Part shown: positions 38,101 through 45,694 of the stretch, in pieces
Position numbering within the stretch: the first letter of the stretch is position 1
Layout of the letters: each line of letters begins with the position of its first letter
DNA from: J054 sp963850255
GTDB lineage: Bacteria > Pseudomonadota > Gammaproteobacteria > Steroidobacterales > GCA-2729495
DNA length: 64,000 nt
Assembly: GCA_963850255.1 (NCBI GenBank)
Contig: CAWKLL010000022.1
Location: 78,259-142,258 of the forward strand
Reading direction: 5' to 3'
Notes under the pieces: generated by a model
What the model was told of the DNA's origin: nothing
Database searches by the model: none
Seen by the model: only the letters and a program-made list of their open reading frames with translations
Program-made: the position numbers and the translations under genes

Positions 38101-39093
38101 AGTCTCGTCGTGCACGACGGTGTCATCACCCTCGGGCGTAACGATGGTGCGCTCGAAGGTAACGCTCAGGCCGCCCTGGTCGAGCGGAAAGGACACATCG
38201 TTAACAGTTTCAGTGCTGTCGGTCTCGGTATTAATACCGTCGGCATTGGCCGTCGCCTCTGCATTGGCCTCAACGGCTATTTCTGTTTCGTTGGTGCCGT
38301 CTCCCGATGCGACCCCGATGCTCAGGGTCCTGGCTTTCGAATCAGCGGTCGAGGTAATGGGCGCGGTGTTGGTGACCTGGTCGCCGCCTGCTCCGCCGTT
38401 TATCCCCTGGGCCGTGGCTTCGGCCGTGGACGAGGCATTTATTTTCAGTTCCTTGGTTACCTGCGCGCCTAGTGGAAATGCAGCGCCACCGATCGTGGAC
38501 TCCGCTGTTGTCGTGATAGACGCATTATTGGTGATCTCGTCATCGCCTTCGTCGCCCTCGATACCCGAAGCGCTGGAGGTGCCGGTCACCGAGACGTCGA
38601 TCTCTTCCTCGTCGCTGGGCGTGTTATCGGTGTCATCGTCATCGACCGACAGGACATCGGCATACCCACCCAATGATCCGGCACTGGCATCGATAACGTC
38701 GTTGGACGTGACCGTGTCGTTACCGCTACCTGCCTTAATCCCGATGCTTTCCGCCCGTGCTTCAGATTCGGAAGGGTCGATGATCAGGAATACGTCGGCG
38801 TCTGCATCGGGTTCGATGGTCGCGTTGCCGGTAACCGTGTCATTACCGTCAGCGGCGTCGACACCGGTGGCCGTTGCCTGGAATGTCCCGCCCAAAACGG
38901 AGGTGACGTCGGCATCCGGGACAAGGGGTGAGTTGATGACCAGGACATCGTCGTCATCTGTGCCTGGCAGCGACGTGACGATATCTTCATCGTCAGCGAG
39001 GACCGCAAGCGGCCAACCGAGGGACAGGCAAGCGATTGAGGCTGCCAGCAAGCGGAAACTGGCGTGGCTCGCCACGCGAGGGGATCTGGGCAT
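32728..39093 (-). CDS. Giant autotransporter, N-terminal part (signal peptide and passenger repeats)
   Basis: Start of the same protein, 2121 residues as read. A cleavable signal peptide (about residues 1-33, ending AVLA before DDED) follows an ATG with GGGAGA 7 nt upstream. The passenger then has acidic units of the GGGxDxIxNxGxI type alternating with hydrophobic Val/Ala/Thr strands. About eight super-repeats of ~138 residues are followed by about eight of ~108 residues, most of the latter carrying WDGGT. In-frame sense ends at GVAVAGNDT; from about 32914 the reading becomes Arg/His-rich nonsense for some 60 residues to the stop. The missing sense continues in the other frame with DGGVTGDALAEGI. 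Full length would be about 4,480 residues. Confidence 0.88.
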   Translation of the reverse strand: MPRSPRVASHASFRLLAASIACLSLGWPLAVLADDEDIVTSLPGTDDDDVLVINSPLVPDADVTSVLGGTFQATATGVDAADGNDTVTGNATIEPDADADVFLIIDPSESEARAESIGIKAGSGNDTVTSNDVIDASAGSLGGYADVLSVDDDDTDNTPSDEEEIDVSVTGTSSASGIEGDEGDDEITNNASITTTAESTIGGAAFPLGAQVTKELKINASSTAEATAQGINGGAGGDQVTNTAPITSTADSKARTLSIGVASGDGTNETEIAVEANAEATANADGINTETDSTETVNDVSFPLDQGGLSVTFERTIVTPEGDDTVVHDETINATASAVAGAADGSISIGSEGTAGSKANATASADGTGISTGGGSDTVSAADTINATATATARGRSVSISESGGAKSKSESKTSSKANATGIKTDSEDTASTFTTTVLINDAGLTTGVDYEATSDAGADTVNSSADITATADAFVREENLAITIDGSASAELDAEANADAVGIGTGGGADEVTSDGVVDAIATADAVAVGVAVGQDDGEKLKTEVETKAGVKAVANAGGIVTDGGTARTVLDFDLAITANSLDTSFDRLLEAFFANDNIFSNGPVSADSTARTGAGQATVAIDGTASAKLAAEATAKSAGLDAGGGNDSISTSDSVSATADALSGALSIGFGQKTAEKAKPKVEVEAGSTANSSATGIAADSGKTETVTASLIIDETGLETEVSVIETAVDGDDVVAVGGDVTADAESNAGAVGGSVAIDGAANAEIAAKAISSASGIETGGGNDSVVSGCDVAVPGDCAPDVAADGQITASAVSRALAVAAGVGVKKTDASSSSTKVKAETVAEATATGISTDGGETSQTTAGELSIRAEGLQFGFEQVSTAASGDDSVENRYGVDADATATTGNIAVAVTIKGTARSTVDNTATATATAIDTGGATDTITNDGVLTSTSDATAASANVSVSTTGAAVANSGVLGAGTTATSTATGISSAGGDYEKSLLIDTFIGFDEINVTADVASSNDSIGADGADTIDNRAAITADSEATAAEVTVGVSSKGVAATISGASTAAKSSAIESGNGADVINNEGALMSTADAETYTANVAVAAKGLAAAINSVWDGGTKADANATGIDADSGTSQQKTVDVDVTADKAQIIYDDTTIAASGDDQITNSGRIDTIATSSVLNGNVAITPTGVSAAASTAKSTATSTAIRGGDGADSITNSDSVDGGLDSMATATAVTANVAVTNAGVAAAADAVWDGGTTAEATATGIAGDGGNRSETTRLAIGTEEFGFESTQELAAGSDTISNTGGIDTEATATTVSLSVAGVISSGVAVATATSTSDARSTAIDAGASDDVDDVFNSGRLDSTATAKAAAGSVSITNTGAALSGDSVWDGGTKANATARGIDLGGGGETLTNEGGIDATADAEAASAAVSVAIAGVAGATATSTGVADAVAIDASVGDDIDTIENSGDLIVDANAKAASASVGFANAGASFVAGAVWDGGTTATAEGRGIKVGDGADDVGNDADITVTTDSKAAELGASITITGVAGAVATSTAEADAVAIDTGAGDDTVRSGVAAVDPVVAESCEEAESCIAVQADALAATATVGVTLTGLAVAGDAVWDGGTGADAQVRGIATGDGADTLDNYSFVDADASALTTSVAVSVAITGVAGATAKSTATSDAVAIDTGLGAAADTVNNFGKLDVRSFDLATSAAVTVTTAGLAVSEGAVWDGGTTADAVGRGIQTGGGADLINNRAAINTDVNANTAAATVSVAVAGVGVAVGTSTAKARTSGIDAGANDSAADGDTIDNSADGDITVDADSVAVTATVTVTPGGLAVATDSIWDGGTTAQTTSRGIETGRGADQIDNAGDIDASGSATSLAASVAVAVTGVAGAAVASTSETEVTAIDTGDDEEDDVVNNSGVLTANADAIGASAAISFTAAGVAGAYNAGTSTDALAQGVALGGGADTVDNDGDINADALATSTGVSVAVAIEGVAGAVTGASAAADAIGINAGSGGDMIDNSKTITTNALAEADVISVAGVKFGVAVAGNDTVGWRRHRRRAGRGHQGRQRHRYAHQQRQYRQHGHRDHANSHYFVLSDRRHGVGFHRDRQSRC
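32914..32917 (-). other. Frameshift site in giant autotransporter
   Basis: On the minus strand GAT ACC GTG GGA TGG leaves the repeat frame. Deleting one G gives GNDTWDGGVTGDALAEGI, which aligns without gaps to neighbouring repeats such as GDAVWDGGTGADAQVRGI. The change needed is +1, that is, one extra base in the sequence. Confidence 0.85.
35150..38300 (-). repeat. Array of ~138-residue super-repeats
   Basis: Eight copies of a unit that contains an extra ~30-residue segment, recognised by a hydrophobic strand pair such as VTASLIIDETGLETEV. The segments lie near 35230, 35655, 36070, 36480, 36945, 37360, 37775 and 38180, mostly 405-425 bp apart. The 465-bp step includes an inserted GCDVAVPGDC pair. 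Confidence 0.82.
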
Positions 39094-39544
39094 CAGAGTC
39101 TCCCAAGAGCGGCGGGCATGGAAGGCCTTGCAGCATCGGCTGCTGGCGCTTCAAGTCAAGAATACCTAACCGATCTTATTTATTGATTCTTATCGTTAAT
39201 TGGTTAGCAGATTCACTATAGTCCGCGCGCTGCACAAGCACAACAAGCTGAGTCCGCAGAGAGCCATAATCGAGCACTAGCTCGCGACTGAGCTCAGGTA
39301 TCGGCCAGACAGAAACTGCAAAACCAATAATTTGCGGGGACACTTCGCACTTTACATAATCGACGTCCGCAGAATTCCCCTTGCGCAGACAAGATGGTCC
39401 CGCGATTCGTCGGGACAGCTGGGCGACGCGAAAGACGGATACGTCTGTCATCTGGACAGCAGCTATTCGGGCAGCAAACGGCTCGCTACAACTGGATGGG
39501 ATGTCCGCTCGAGCAACGCAGGCAAACCTGGTTCGAACGACAAC
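39094..39544. other. Intergenic region upstream of the giant autotransporter
   Basis: About 450 bp, AT-rich near 39160-39215. It holds the ribosome binding site of the giant gene and an imperfect inverted repeat (see 39166-39207). A 91-codon minus-strand reading (39176-39451) is open here but has no support. Nothing else recognised. Confidence 0.55.
39166..39207. promoter_or_regulatory. Candidate operator/promoter of the giant autotransporter
   Basis: CTAACCGAT (39166-39174) and ATTGGTTAG (39199-39207) form an inverted repeat with 8 of 9 matches, flanking an AT-rich core about 75-115 bp upstream of the ATG at 39093. TTAACG (39199-39194, minus strand) may be a -35 box. No strong -10 box at a good distance. 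Confidence 0.3.
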
Positions 39545-39832
39545 TCAGCAGCGGCGCTTCAATTCCACCACAGGCGCATAAAGCAGCCACTCGGCCCAGG
39601 CTTCCGACGCCGGCTGGTCAGGGGATTCGTAGCTGATAAATGCCAAGTGTTCACGCACCGCCATTAGCGTGTCGTCCAGCAGGCTTTCCGATGCCTCGCC
39701 AACGGACCAAAATCCCAGCGCAAACCAGGCCGCATTGCGCTCCTGTTGCGATAAACGCCGCCCAAGCAGGCGACCTGCCTGAGCAACATTCATGCACGCG
39801 CGACCGAGCAAATAGGCTTGTTGCGGTTCCAT
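39545..39832 (-). CDS. Hypothetical protein, helical, 95 aa
   Basis: Not recognised. From the ATG at 39832 the product begins MEPQQAYLLGRACMNVAQAG and looks helical and soluble, with a balanced composition including Trp and Phe. That is more protein-like than the shadow readings nearby. No clear ribosome binding site. A longer form to 39949 is possible. Codirectional with the giant gene, 451 nt upstream of it. Confidence 0.45.
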   Translation of the reverse strand: MEPQQAYLLGRACMNVAQAGRLLGRRLSQQERNAAWFALGFWSVGEASESLLDDTLMAVREHLAFISYESPDQPASEAWAEWLLYAPVVELKRRC

Positions 39833-40032
39833 GCAGACACTTTGCCAAGCGTTCGGCGAAAAGCTTGAGAACCAGTTCACGCCGTGGAAAACCGGCCCGA
39901 AATGATTGTTGCGTGGTCGACCGGGCACAAGCAGCAGTTCTCCTGACAATTTGCACGCTGGAAACGGACTATCCCCAACACAAAGCCGTGGGATAATGCT
40001 TGGTATCTCAGGAAAGTCGCTGGTAGTTCTTT

Positions 40033-40935
40033 ATGCATCTGGTCAAACTCACTGTAATTATTCTCAGCCTGCTGCCCGTCGCAGCCCACGCGGATAGCGC
40101 GGCTACCGAGCGCGACTACCTGGCATTTGGCGGCCGCCTTTTTGATATGTGGTATGAGGCAATTGATACAAACTTTGTCCCCGACGACCCGGAAACGGCG
40201 GCGATAGACGGCCTCGGCGGACCCAATGCTAACGGCACGCTGAACGACAGCGACGGCCAACCGCTTGCCAACAACGGCCATGACTACCGGCTCAAGAACC
40301 TGCTGGGCTGGGACATGCGCGGTGACGCTGGTATCTATGGCAGCGCCTATCAGGGTAAGGAATTTGTACTGCCGGACGGTCCGCTAAGCCCGCGCTACGC
40401 GAGCGACCGTCGCGACGACTGGATTGAACGGCTCAACAATGGTTATGGCGGCCTGCCAGCCTATGGCGAAGTGTTAGATGACAACCAGATCGGCGCACTG
40501 GTCGATTACATGCTCGCCGTGCGCGACCGGCAACTGCCCCACCCTGACGATCTCTATGCACTCTCCAGCGAGTCAGCCAAGGGCTTCGTGCTCGCCGCCG
40601 GCGGCAATGCCGCGCGCGGCCGGGATTTCTATCAACAGCAATGCGAGACCTGCCATGGCAGCGACGCCACCGAGATCATCTTCGATAACGGCGAGCAGAG
40701 CCTGGGACAGCACGCACGCTATTACGGCTATGCCGTAGCCATGATCACCCTGGCGGGCGAGCCCGGCTCGGACATGGGACCGCAACTTGAAAAGGGCCTG
40801 AGCGCTGCCGAGCAGACCACACTGTTGCTGGACCTGTTAGCCGCACTCTGCGACCGCGATCGCTATCCGCGCGGTGCCGGCACCGACCCCGAGGTACCCG
40901 ACGGCGATCTGCGCTGCCGCGAGTACTTGCGCTAG
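40033..40935 (+). CDS. Periplasmic c-type cytochrome with one degenerate haem domain
   Basis: 300-residue exported cytochrome; signal peptide about residues 1-20, ending AAHA before DSAA. The C-terminal domain has one haem site, CETCH (C204, C207, H208). The N-terminal domain begins GGRLFDMWYEA and contains YRLKNLLGWDMRG (residues 85-97). In the related diheme family, as I recall it, this stretch reads WRCKECHGWDYKG, so the CxxCH appears replaced by LKNLL. The protein probably binds one haem. Redox partner unknown. The gene stands alone between divergent and unrelated neighbours. Confidence 0.87.
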   Translation: MHLVKLTVIILSLLPVAAHADSAATERDYLAFGGRLFDMWYEAIDTNFVPDDPETAAIDGLGGPNANGTLNDSDGQPLANNGHDYRLKNLLGWDMRGDAGIYGSAYQGKEFVLPDGPLSPRYASDRRDDWIERLNNGYGGLPAYGEVLDDNQIGALVDYMLAVRDRQLPHPDDLYALSSESAKGFVLAAGGNAARGRDFYQQQCETCHGSDATEIIFDNGEQSLGQHARYYGYAVAMITLAGEPGSDMGPQLEKGLSAAEQTTLLLDLLAALCDRDRYPRGAGTDPEVPDGDLRCREYLR

Positions 40936-41271
40936 CGGCCGGATTACTGATCGCGAGAGCAAGACTTTATGCAGTCACAATTGACTGGCCGCTGCCAAAG
41001 CCACGACACAGTCACAGATTCGATCTCCTCCCGCGAGCCAGGCACCGTTCGTCTATTGAATAAAACACGGTGTAGAACCTTAGCCGAACTATAGGTATGC
41101 ATGCTGTACGCACGGCGAAGGCAGCGATAAGGCAGTTACTGTCTGGCGACGACTGGTTTGCGGCAATTACTCGTGAAGGCGAAAGCAATTGGTCCTGAAA
41201 CGCTATTCGAAGGAAATGCCGCTGACTTACTGCGGCAGGCGACCCATTGAACTCGCTGGAGAGCCCGCCTC
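40936..41271. other. Intergenic region between cytochrome and P-type ATPase genes
   Basis: 336 bp with no supported gene, no tRNA and no clear terminator. It presumably holds the promoter of the ATPase gene, but I see no strong -35/-10 pair. Confidence 0.5.
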
Positions 41272-43890
41272 GTGACAGTAAACCTGAAAACCTGGCATCT
41301 GTTCGAAGTCAGCGACTTGGCCCAAGAGTTATCGGTCAATTTGGACCAAGGGCTCAACAACAGCCAGGTTGAAGAGCGTCGACGCCAATATGGCGACAAC
41401 GTAATCGCTGAGGGATCGAAGCGACGACTGTTGTGGATGCTTGCCGGTCAGTTTTCCGATTTCATGATTCTGGTCCTCATCGCCGCCGCCGTGGTATCCG
41501 GAGTTGTCGGTGAGCCCCGGGATGCAATTGCTATCCTCGTCATTGTTGCACTCAACGCCATTATTGGCTTCGTGCAAGAGTACCGTGCGGAGCGCGCCCT
41601 GGCGTCGCTGCGAATGCTCTCGGCACCGTCGGCCAAGGTTCGCCGTGACGGTCAGATCCGTGAGTTGCCGTCCAGCGAACTGGTGCCCGGCGACATCGTC
41701 GAGCTTGAAGCCGGTGACGGCGTCCCCGCCGACTTGCGATTGATAGAGTCGATACAACTGACCGCCGATGAATCGAGCCTGACGGGCGAATCGCAAGTAA
41801 TCGCGAAATGTATTGAACCGCTAACGGAGCCCGCCTTGCCGTTGGGAGACCGGCGCAATCTTGCTTTTAAAGGCTCATTGATCACAGGAGGCCGAGGCAC
41901 CGGAATCGTGGTGACAACCGGTATGGGTACAGAACTCGGCCGCATCGCCGAATTATTACGCACGACAAGAACCCTGAAAACACCCTTGCAAAAACGCCTG
42001 ACTCGCTTTGGCAAGCGCCTTGGACTTGCGATTCTGGCCATTTGTTTTTGCATCTTTATCATCGGGCTATTGCGTGGCGAATCGCCGGTCATCATGTTTC
42101 TGACCGCAGTAAGCCTGGCCGTTGCCGCGATTCCCGAGGCACTACCCGCCGTCGTGACGGTTTCCCTTGCGCTCGGCGCGCGCAAGATGATCCGCAGCAA
42201 TACGCTAGTGCGACGTCTGCCGGCAATCGAAACGCTGGGCTCTGTCACTTATATTTGTGCCGATAAAACCGGCACCCTTACCGAAAACCAAATGCATGCC
42301 GAGTTCCTGGTGATCGGCGAATCACGTTTTGATGCGCCCAGCTATCGCCCGATCAAGTCGCCGTCTTTGCTAGGCCTGGCGCTCGCGCTGAACAACGATG
42401 TAAGACAGGACGACCAGGAAACCTTGGTTGGCGATCCCACCGAAATTGCCCTGCTTGAGTTAGCTGAGGGTCTTGGTTTCTCGAAGTCGGCGCTGGAGAA
42501 AACCTACCCGCGAGCACGAGAAATCCCTTTCGACAGCGAGACCAAGCGAATGGTAACGGTGCACGAAAGCGAAGAAGGCATGCTTGCATTTGTAAAGGGC
42601 GCGCCGGAGTCGGTAGTGCCCGATTGCGCAACATGGGCCGATTCCGATGCCGTGTTTTCAGCTGAAAGCACACTGCAGATGGCTGAATTGCTCGCCGGAG
42701 AGGGCTACCGTGTCCTCGCGCTGGCCAGCCGAAAGCTGGCCAATGTAGACGATGATCTCGGTAACGAGCTGAAATTGCTGGCTCTGGTCGCGTTAATCGA
42801 CCCGCCACGCGAGTCAGTACCCCAGGCTGTCTCAGACTGCCTTGGAGCCGGCATTTCTCCCGTCATGATTACCGGCGACCATCCGGGTACTGCACAAGCA
42901 ATCGCTCAGCGCGTCGGCATCGCCGGCAAGAACGACCAGGTCATGACAGGCACCGAACTCGCATCGTTGAGCAAGGAAGCATTTGCTGCACGGGTCACCG
43001 ACACTCGGGTATACGCCCGCGTAAATCCTGAACAGAAAATACGCATCGTTGAAGCCTTGCAATCACAGGGGGAATTCGTCGCTATGACGGGCGACGGAGT
43101 GAATGATGCGCCGGCCCTCAAGCGCGCCGATATCGGCGTGGCAATGGGCCGCAAGGGCACAGACGTTGCTCGTCAAGCCGCGGACATGGTCCTCATGGAT
43201 GACAATTTTGCGACGATAGTCGGCGCCGTCCGAGAGGGACGACGAATATTCGATAATATTCTTAAGTTTATTAAATATACGATGACCAGTAACTCCGGCG
43301 AAATCTGGACCATGTTGCTGGCCCCTCTCCTCGGCCTGCCGATTCCACTGTTACCGATACATATCCTCTGGATAAATCTGGTAACTGATGGACTACCCGG
43401 GCTCGCGCTTGCTGCCGAAGCAGGTGAAAAAAACCTGATGAGCCGAAAACCTCGCGCGCCAAAAGAAAGCATCTTTGCCAATGGCATGTGGCAGCACATA
43501 TTGTGGGTCGGGCTACTCATCGGAGGACTATCGATTGCTGGCCAGGCATGGGCCTTTAAGAGTGGTTCCGAGAATTGGCAGACCGTCGTTTTTACGGTAC
43601 TGACTTTCGCGCAGCTGATGAACGTTCTAGCTGTTCGCTCCGAAAGCGAATCACTCTTTTCGCTGGGACTGCTCAGCAACCTGCCACTGCTGGGCGCTAT
43701 TTTGTTCACCGTCGTACTACAAATCGTTGTGATCTATGTGCCCGCGTTCCAGGATATCTTTAACACCCAGCCGCTCACTGCCGGTGAACTGATAGCCTGC
43801 TTTGCATTGGCATCAGTGGTCCTGCTTGCGGCGGAATTAGCGAAGGCCCTGGTTCGCCGCAGAACTCCCGGCGTGACAGCTCAACCCTGA
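41272..43890 (+). CDS. Cation-transporting P-type ATPase (Ca2+-type, P2)
   Basis: 872-residue inner-membrane pump. N-terminal cation-ATPase domain (WHLFEVSDLAQELSVNLDQGL), actuator motif TGES (T171-S174), phosphorylation motif DKTGT with D331, and hinge TGDGVNDAPALKRAD (D608, D612). PEALP (288-292) in the fourth membrane helix and NLVTDGLPGLALAAE in the sixth resemble SERCA-like/PMR1 pumps, so Ca2+ or Mn2+ export is likely; K+/Na+ types cannot be excluded. All catalytic residues are present. GTG start at 41272. No regulator or partner subunit nearby. Confidence 0.93.
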   Translation: MTVNLKTWHLFEVSDLAQELSVNLDQGLNNSQVEERRRQYGDNVIAEGSKRRLLWMLAGQFSDFMILVLIAAAVVSGVVGEPRDAIAILVIVALNAIIGFVQEYRAERALASLRMLSAPSAKVRRDGQIRELPSSELVPGDIVELEAGDGVPADLRLIESIQLTADESSLTGESQVIAKCIEPLTEPALPLGDRRNLAFKGSLITGGRGTGIVVTTGMGTELGRIAELLRTTRTLKTPLQKRLTRFGKRLGLAILAICFCIFIIGLLRGESPVIMFLTAVSLAVAAIPEALPAVVTVSLALGARKMIRSNTLVRRLPAIETLGSVTYICADKTGTLTENQMHAEFLVIGESRFDAPSYRPIKSPSLLGLALALNNDVRQDDQETLVGDPTEIALLELAEGLGFSKSALEKTYPRAREIPFDSETKRMVTVHESEEGMLAFVKGAPESVVPDCATWADSDAVFSAESTLQMAELLAGEGYRVLALASRKLANVDDDLGNELKLLALVALIDPPRESVPQAVSDCLGAGISPVMITGDHPGTAQAIAQRVGIAGKNDQVMTGTELASLSKEAFAARVTDTRVYARVNPEQKIRIVEALQSQGEFVAMTGDGVNDAPALKRADIGVAMGRKGTDVARQAADMVLMDDNFATIVGAVREGRRIFDNILKFIKYTMTSNSGEIWTMLLAPLLGLPIPLLPIHILWINLVTDGLPGLALAAEAGEKNLMSRKPRAPKESIFANGMWQHILWVGLLIGGLSIAGQAWAFKSGSENWQTVVFTVLTFAQLMNVLAVRSESESLFSLGLLSNLPLLGAILFTVVLQIVVIYVPAFQDIFNTQPLTAGELIACFALASVVLLAAELAKALVRRRTPGVTAQP

Positions 43891-43919
43891 CGATCAACAG
43901 GTACTACCCGGCGACTCGC

Positions 43920-45386
43920 TCAAACCAATGCCGACCAATAACCGTGGAAGCTCAGCGGCACATGATGGCGCAGTCGGATACGTGCCAGCGGCCCGGCCGC
44001 AAAATCACGATCGTCAAAAATCGCAAAATAGCTGGCCCGCTCGCTGGCATTATAGATCTGGCTGATCACGTAGCGTCCGCGCTCGCCGCCCAGATGATCA
44101 AGCATGACCGGCTCAGAGACGTACTCGCCCTGCTCGAAGCCGAAGCTGTGACGCTGCAGCGTCTGGCCATCAAGCTGGCACAGGCTGCGCGCAAAGATTT
44201 CGCCGGCATCAGCCTGAATCATGTAGGCATGACTATAAGAGAGCGATCGCTCAGTAGCTGATATGGACGGGAGTTCGTAATTGGCCGAAGCGTCGAGGAT
44301 CGTATCCTCAACTTTGCCAGCGGCCATATCCACCCGGTAACGACGCGGGTAATTGACAGGCTCTTCCGGCAATCCAGGCTCGCCGCGCATGATGCCGAAT
44401 AAAGGTGAATCGTCTGCATTGCCGAGGCCACCGCCGCCGCGCGCACCGATAAAATCCAGAATCAGGGCCTGGCCGGATTCATAACCGTTAATCGCATGCC
44501 ACATCCAGCAAGGCTCCAGCTCGAAAGTCTGCGTCTCCTCGCTACCCCGTCGCGCGACCTGCAACACATTGCCCCGCTCCGGCTGCCAACGGATCGCTTC
44601 GGAAAATGTCTGGCGTGCAATCAACACCTGCAGTACCTGTGCGGGATCAATGTAGGCAGGATGCAGAACGAAGGCGAAATGGTGACGTGTCACGAACCAG
44701 TCATGAATATATACCGAACGCGGCAAGGGGATGCTCTGCCGCGCAACCACTCGCCCGGCAAGATCCAGACTGACCACCCTGGCGCTCGGGCGCGGCCCCG
44801 GCAGGATGGCGAGCAAATGCAATTGCCGGTGCGCCGCATCCAGCTTCCAGTGCGCCCAATAGCGCAATCCGGGCTGGCGTGGATCCAGGCTGCTCTCACC
44901 CAGCGTATCGAGCTGTCGATTAAGCGCATAGGGACGCTGGGACTCATCAAACGCGAATACCCGGCCGGCCCATTCAATCACGGTAGTGTTGGCCTGATTG
45001 GCAAGACTTAAGCCCAGGTTGTAGTGCAACGGACCCGAGCCATGGGTCGAAAAAGTCGGATAAAGGAAGCGACCGGCTGAACTCTCGGCCAGATACTTGC
45101 GGGTGCGGACATAGCGATTGCGAAAGCGCACCTGGCCAGCAGAGAAACTCAGCGCCTGCACCAGCCCGTCGCCGTCGAGCACCATGCGCCGCCGATCAGG
45201 GCCGCGGTCGTAAAGACCCGGTCCGACTCGGTACAGCGTGCCTTCCAGCGGCGGCAGATCCCCGTCAACCTCGCAGACATAGTCGTGCTCTTCCGGCAGC
45301 GAGGTCACGAGCCCGGCATAGGGCAAGGGATTACGGTCTAGCGGTAGCCATTGGCTTGAGTCCAGCGGAAGCTTGCGCCAACTCAC
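43920..45386 (-). CDS. Carotenoid oxygenase (RPE65/CCD family)
   Basis: 488-residue non-haem iron enzyme with a seven-bladed propeller, cleaving carotenoids, apocarotenoids or stilbene-like compounds. The four iron-binding histidines are visible: H179 (WAHWK), H228 (YIHDW), H297 (MWHAIN) and H481 (SFHGYW) near the C-terminus. Also LEGTLYRVGPGLYDRG and HGSGPLHYNLG. No carotenoid synthesis or rhodopsin gene lies in the window, so the substrate is open. Convergent with the ATPase gene, 29 nt apart. ATG start. Confidence 0.92.
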   Translation of the reverse strand: MSWRKLPLDSSQWLPLDRNPLPYAGLVTSLPEEHDYVCEVDGDLPPLEGTLYRVGPGLYDRGPDRRRMVLDGDGLVQALSFSAGQVRFRNRYVRTRKYLAESSAGRFLYPTFSTHGSGPLHYNLGLSLANQANTTVIEWAGRVFAFDESQRPYALNRQLDTLGESSLDPRQPGLRYWAHWKLDAAHRQLHLLAILPGPRPSARVVSLDLAGRVVARQSIPLPRSVYIHDWFVTRHHFAFVLHPAYIDPAQVLQVLIARQTFSEAIRWQPERGNVLQVARRGSEETQTFELEPCWMWHAINGYESGQALILDFIGARGGGGLGNADDSPLFGIMRGEPGLPEEPVNYPRRYRVDMAAGKVEDTILDASANYELPSISATERSLSYSHAYMIQADAGEIFARSLCQLDGQTLQRHSFGFEQGEYVSEPVMLDHLGGERGRYVISQIYNASERASYFAIFDDRDFAAGPLARIRLRHHVPLSFHGYWSALV

Positions 45387-45694
45387 GGCTCGGATCCGGG
45401 CGGATGCTTAGTCATGCGCGCACGCTACCCGAGCGACCCTGGGTATGCCAACAGGGATTTGCCCGCCAGGCTCCTGGGTGATCTTCGGCTGTGCGCCAGC
45501 CTTCGAAACAGTACACCGGCGTGACGGCAGCCACGCGCTCCAAATACCCCGGCAAGGGGCTAAAATGCAGCCTGTTATCCTGAAAAGCTGGAATGGATAC
45601 GTTCTGCCAGCAAAATCTTTAGCGGCTTGCTTTCAACGGCAACCGCCCGGAAACCGCAGTAATACTGCGATCACCCAATTGAAGGGCTTTAGAC
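45387..45694. other. Intergenic region between carotenoid oxygenase and DUF3313 genes
   Basis: 308 bp between divergent genes; must hold both promoters. The notable element is the palindrome at 45655-45669. No other gene or RNA recognised. Confidence 0.55.
45655..45669. promoter_or_regulatory. Perfect 15-bp palindrome upstream of DUF3313 gene
   Basis: CGCAGTA-A-TACTGCG, with 7-bp arms around one central base, ending 25 nt before the ATG of the lipoprotein gene. Its position fits an operator or a short mRNA hairpin near the ribosome binding site. Confidence 0.4.

Noticed and set aside
25641..39093. RTX toxin secreted by a type I system
   Set aside because: GGxGxD turns occur once per long unit, not as tandem nonapeptides. 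The protein has a Sec signal peptide and a C-terminal outer-membrane barrel, and no HlyB/HlyD/TolC genes lie nearby.
26124..39169. Several long plus-strand open frames (up to ~480 codons) opposite the giant autotransporter
   Set aside because: They are side effects of codon use. The minus-strand gene is built from GAC, AAC, ACC, GCC and GGC codons, whose complements contain few stops. The plus-strand readings are Pro/Ser/Ala/Val strings without domains or ribosome binding sites.
39176..39451. 91-codon minus-strand open frame upstream of the giant gene
   Set aside because: No recognisable motif and no ribosome binding site, and its 3' part covers the AT-rich promoter-like stretch.
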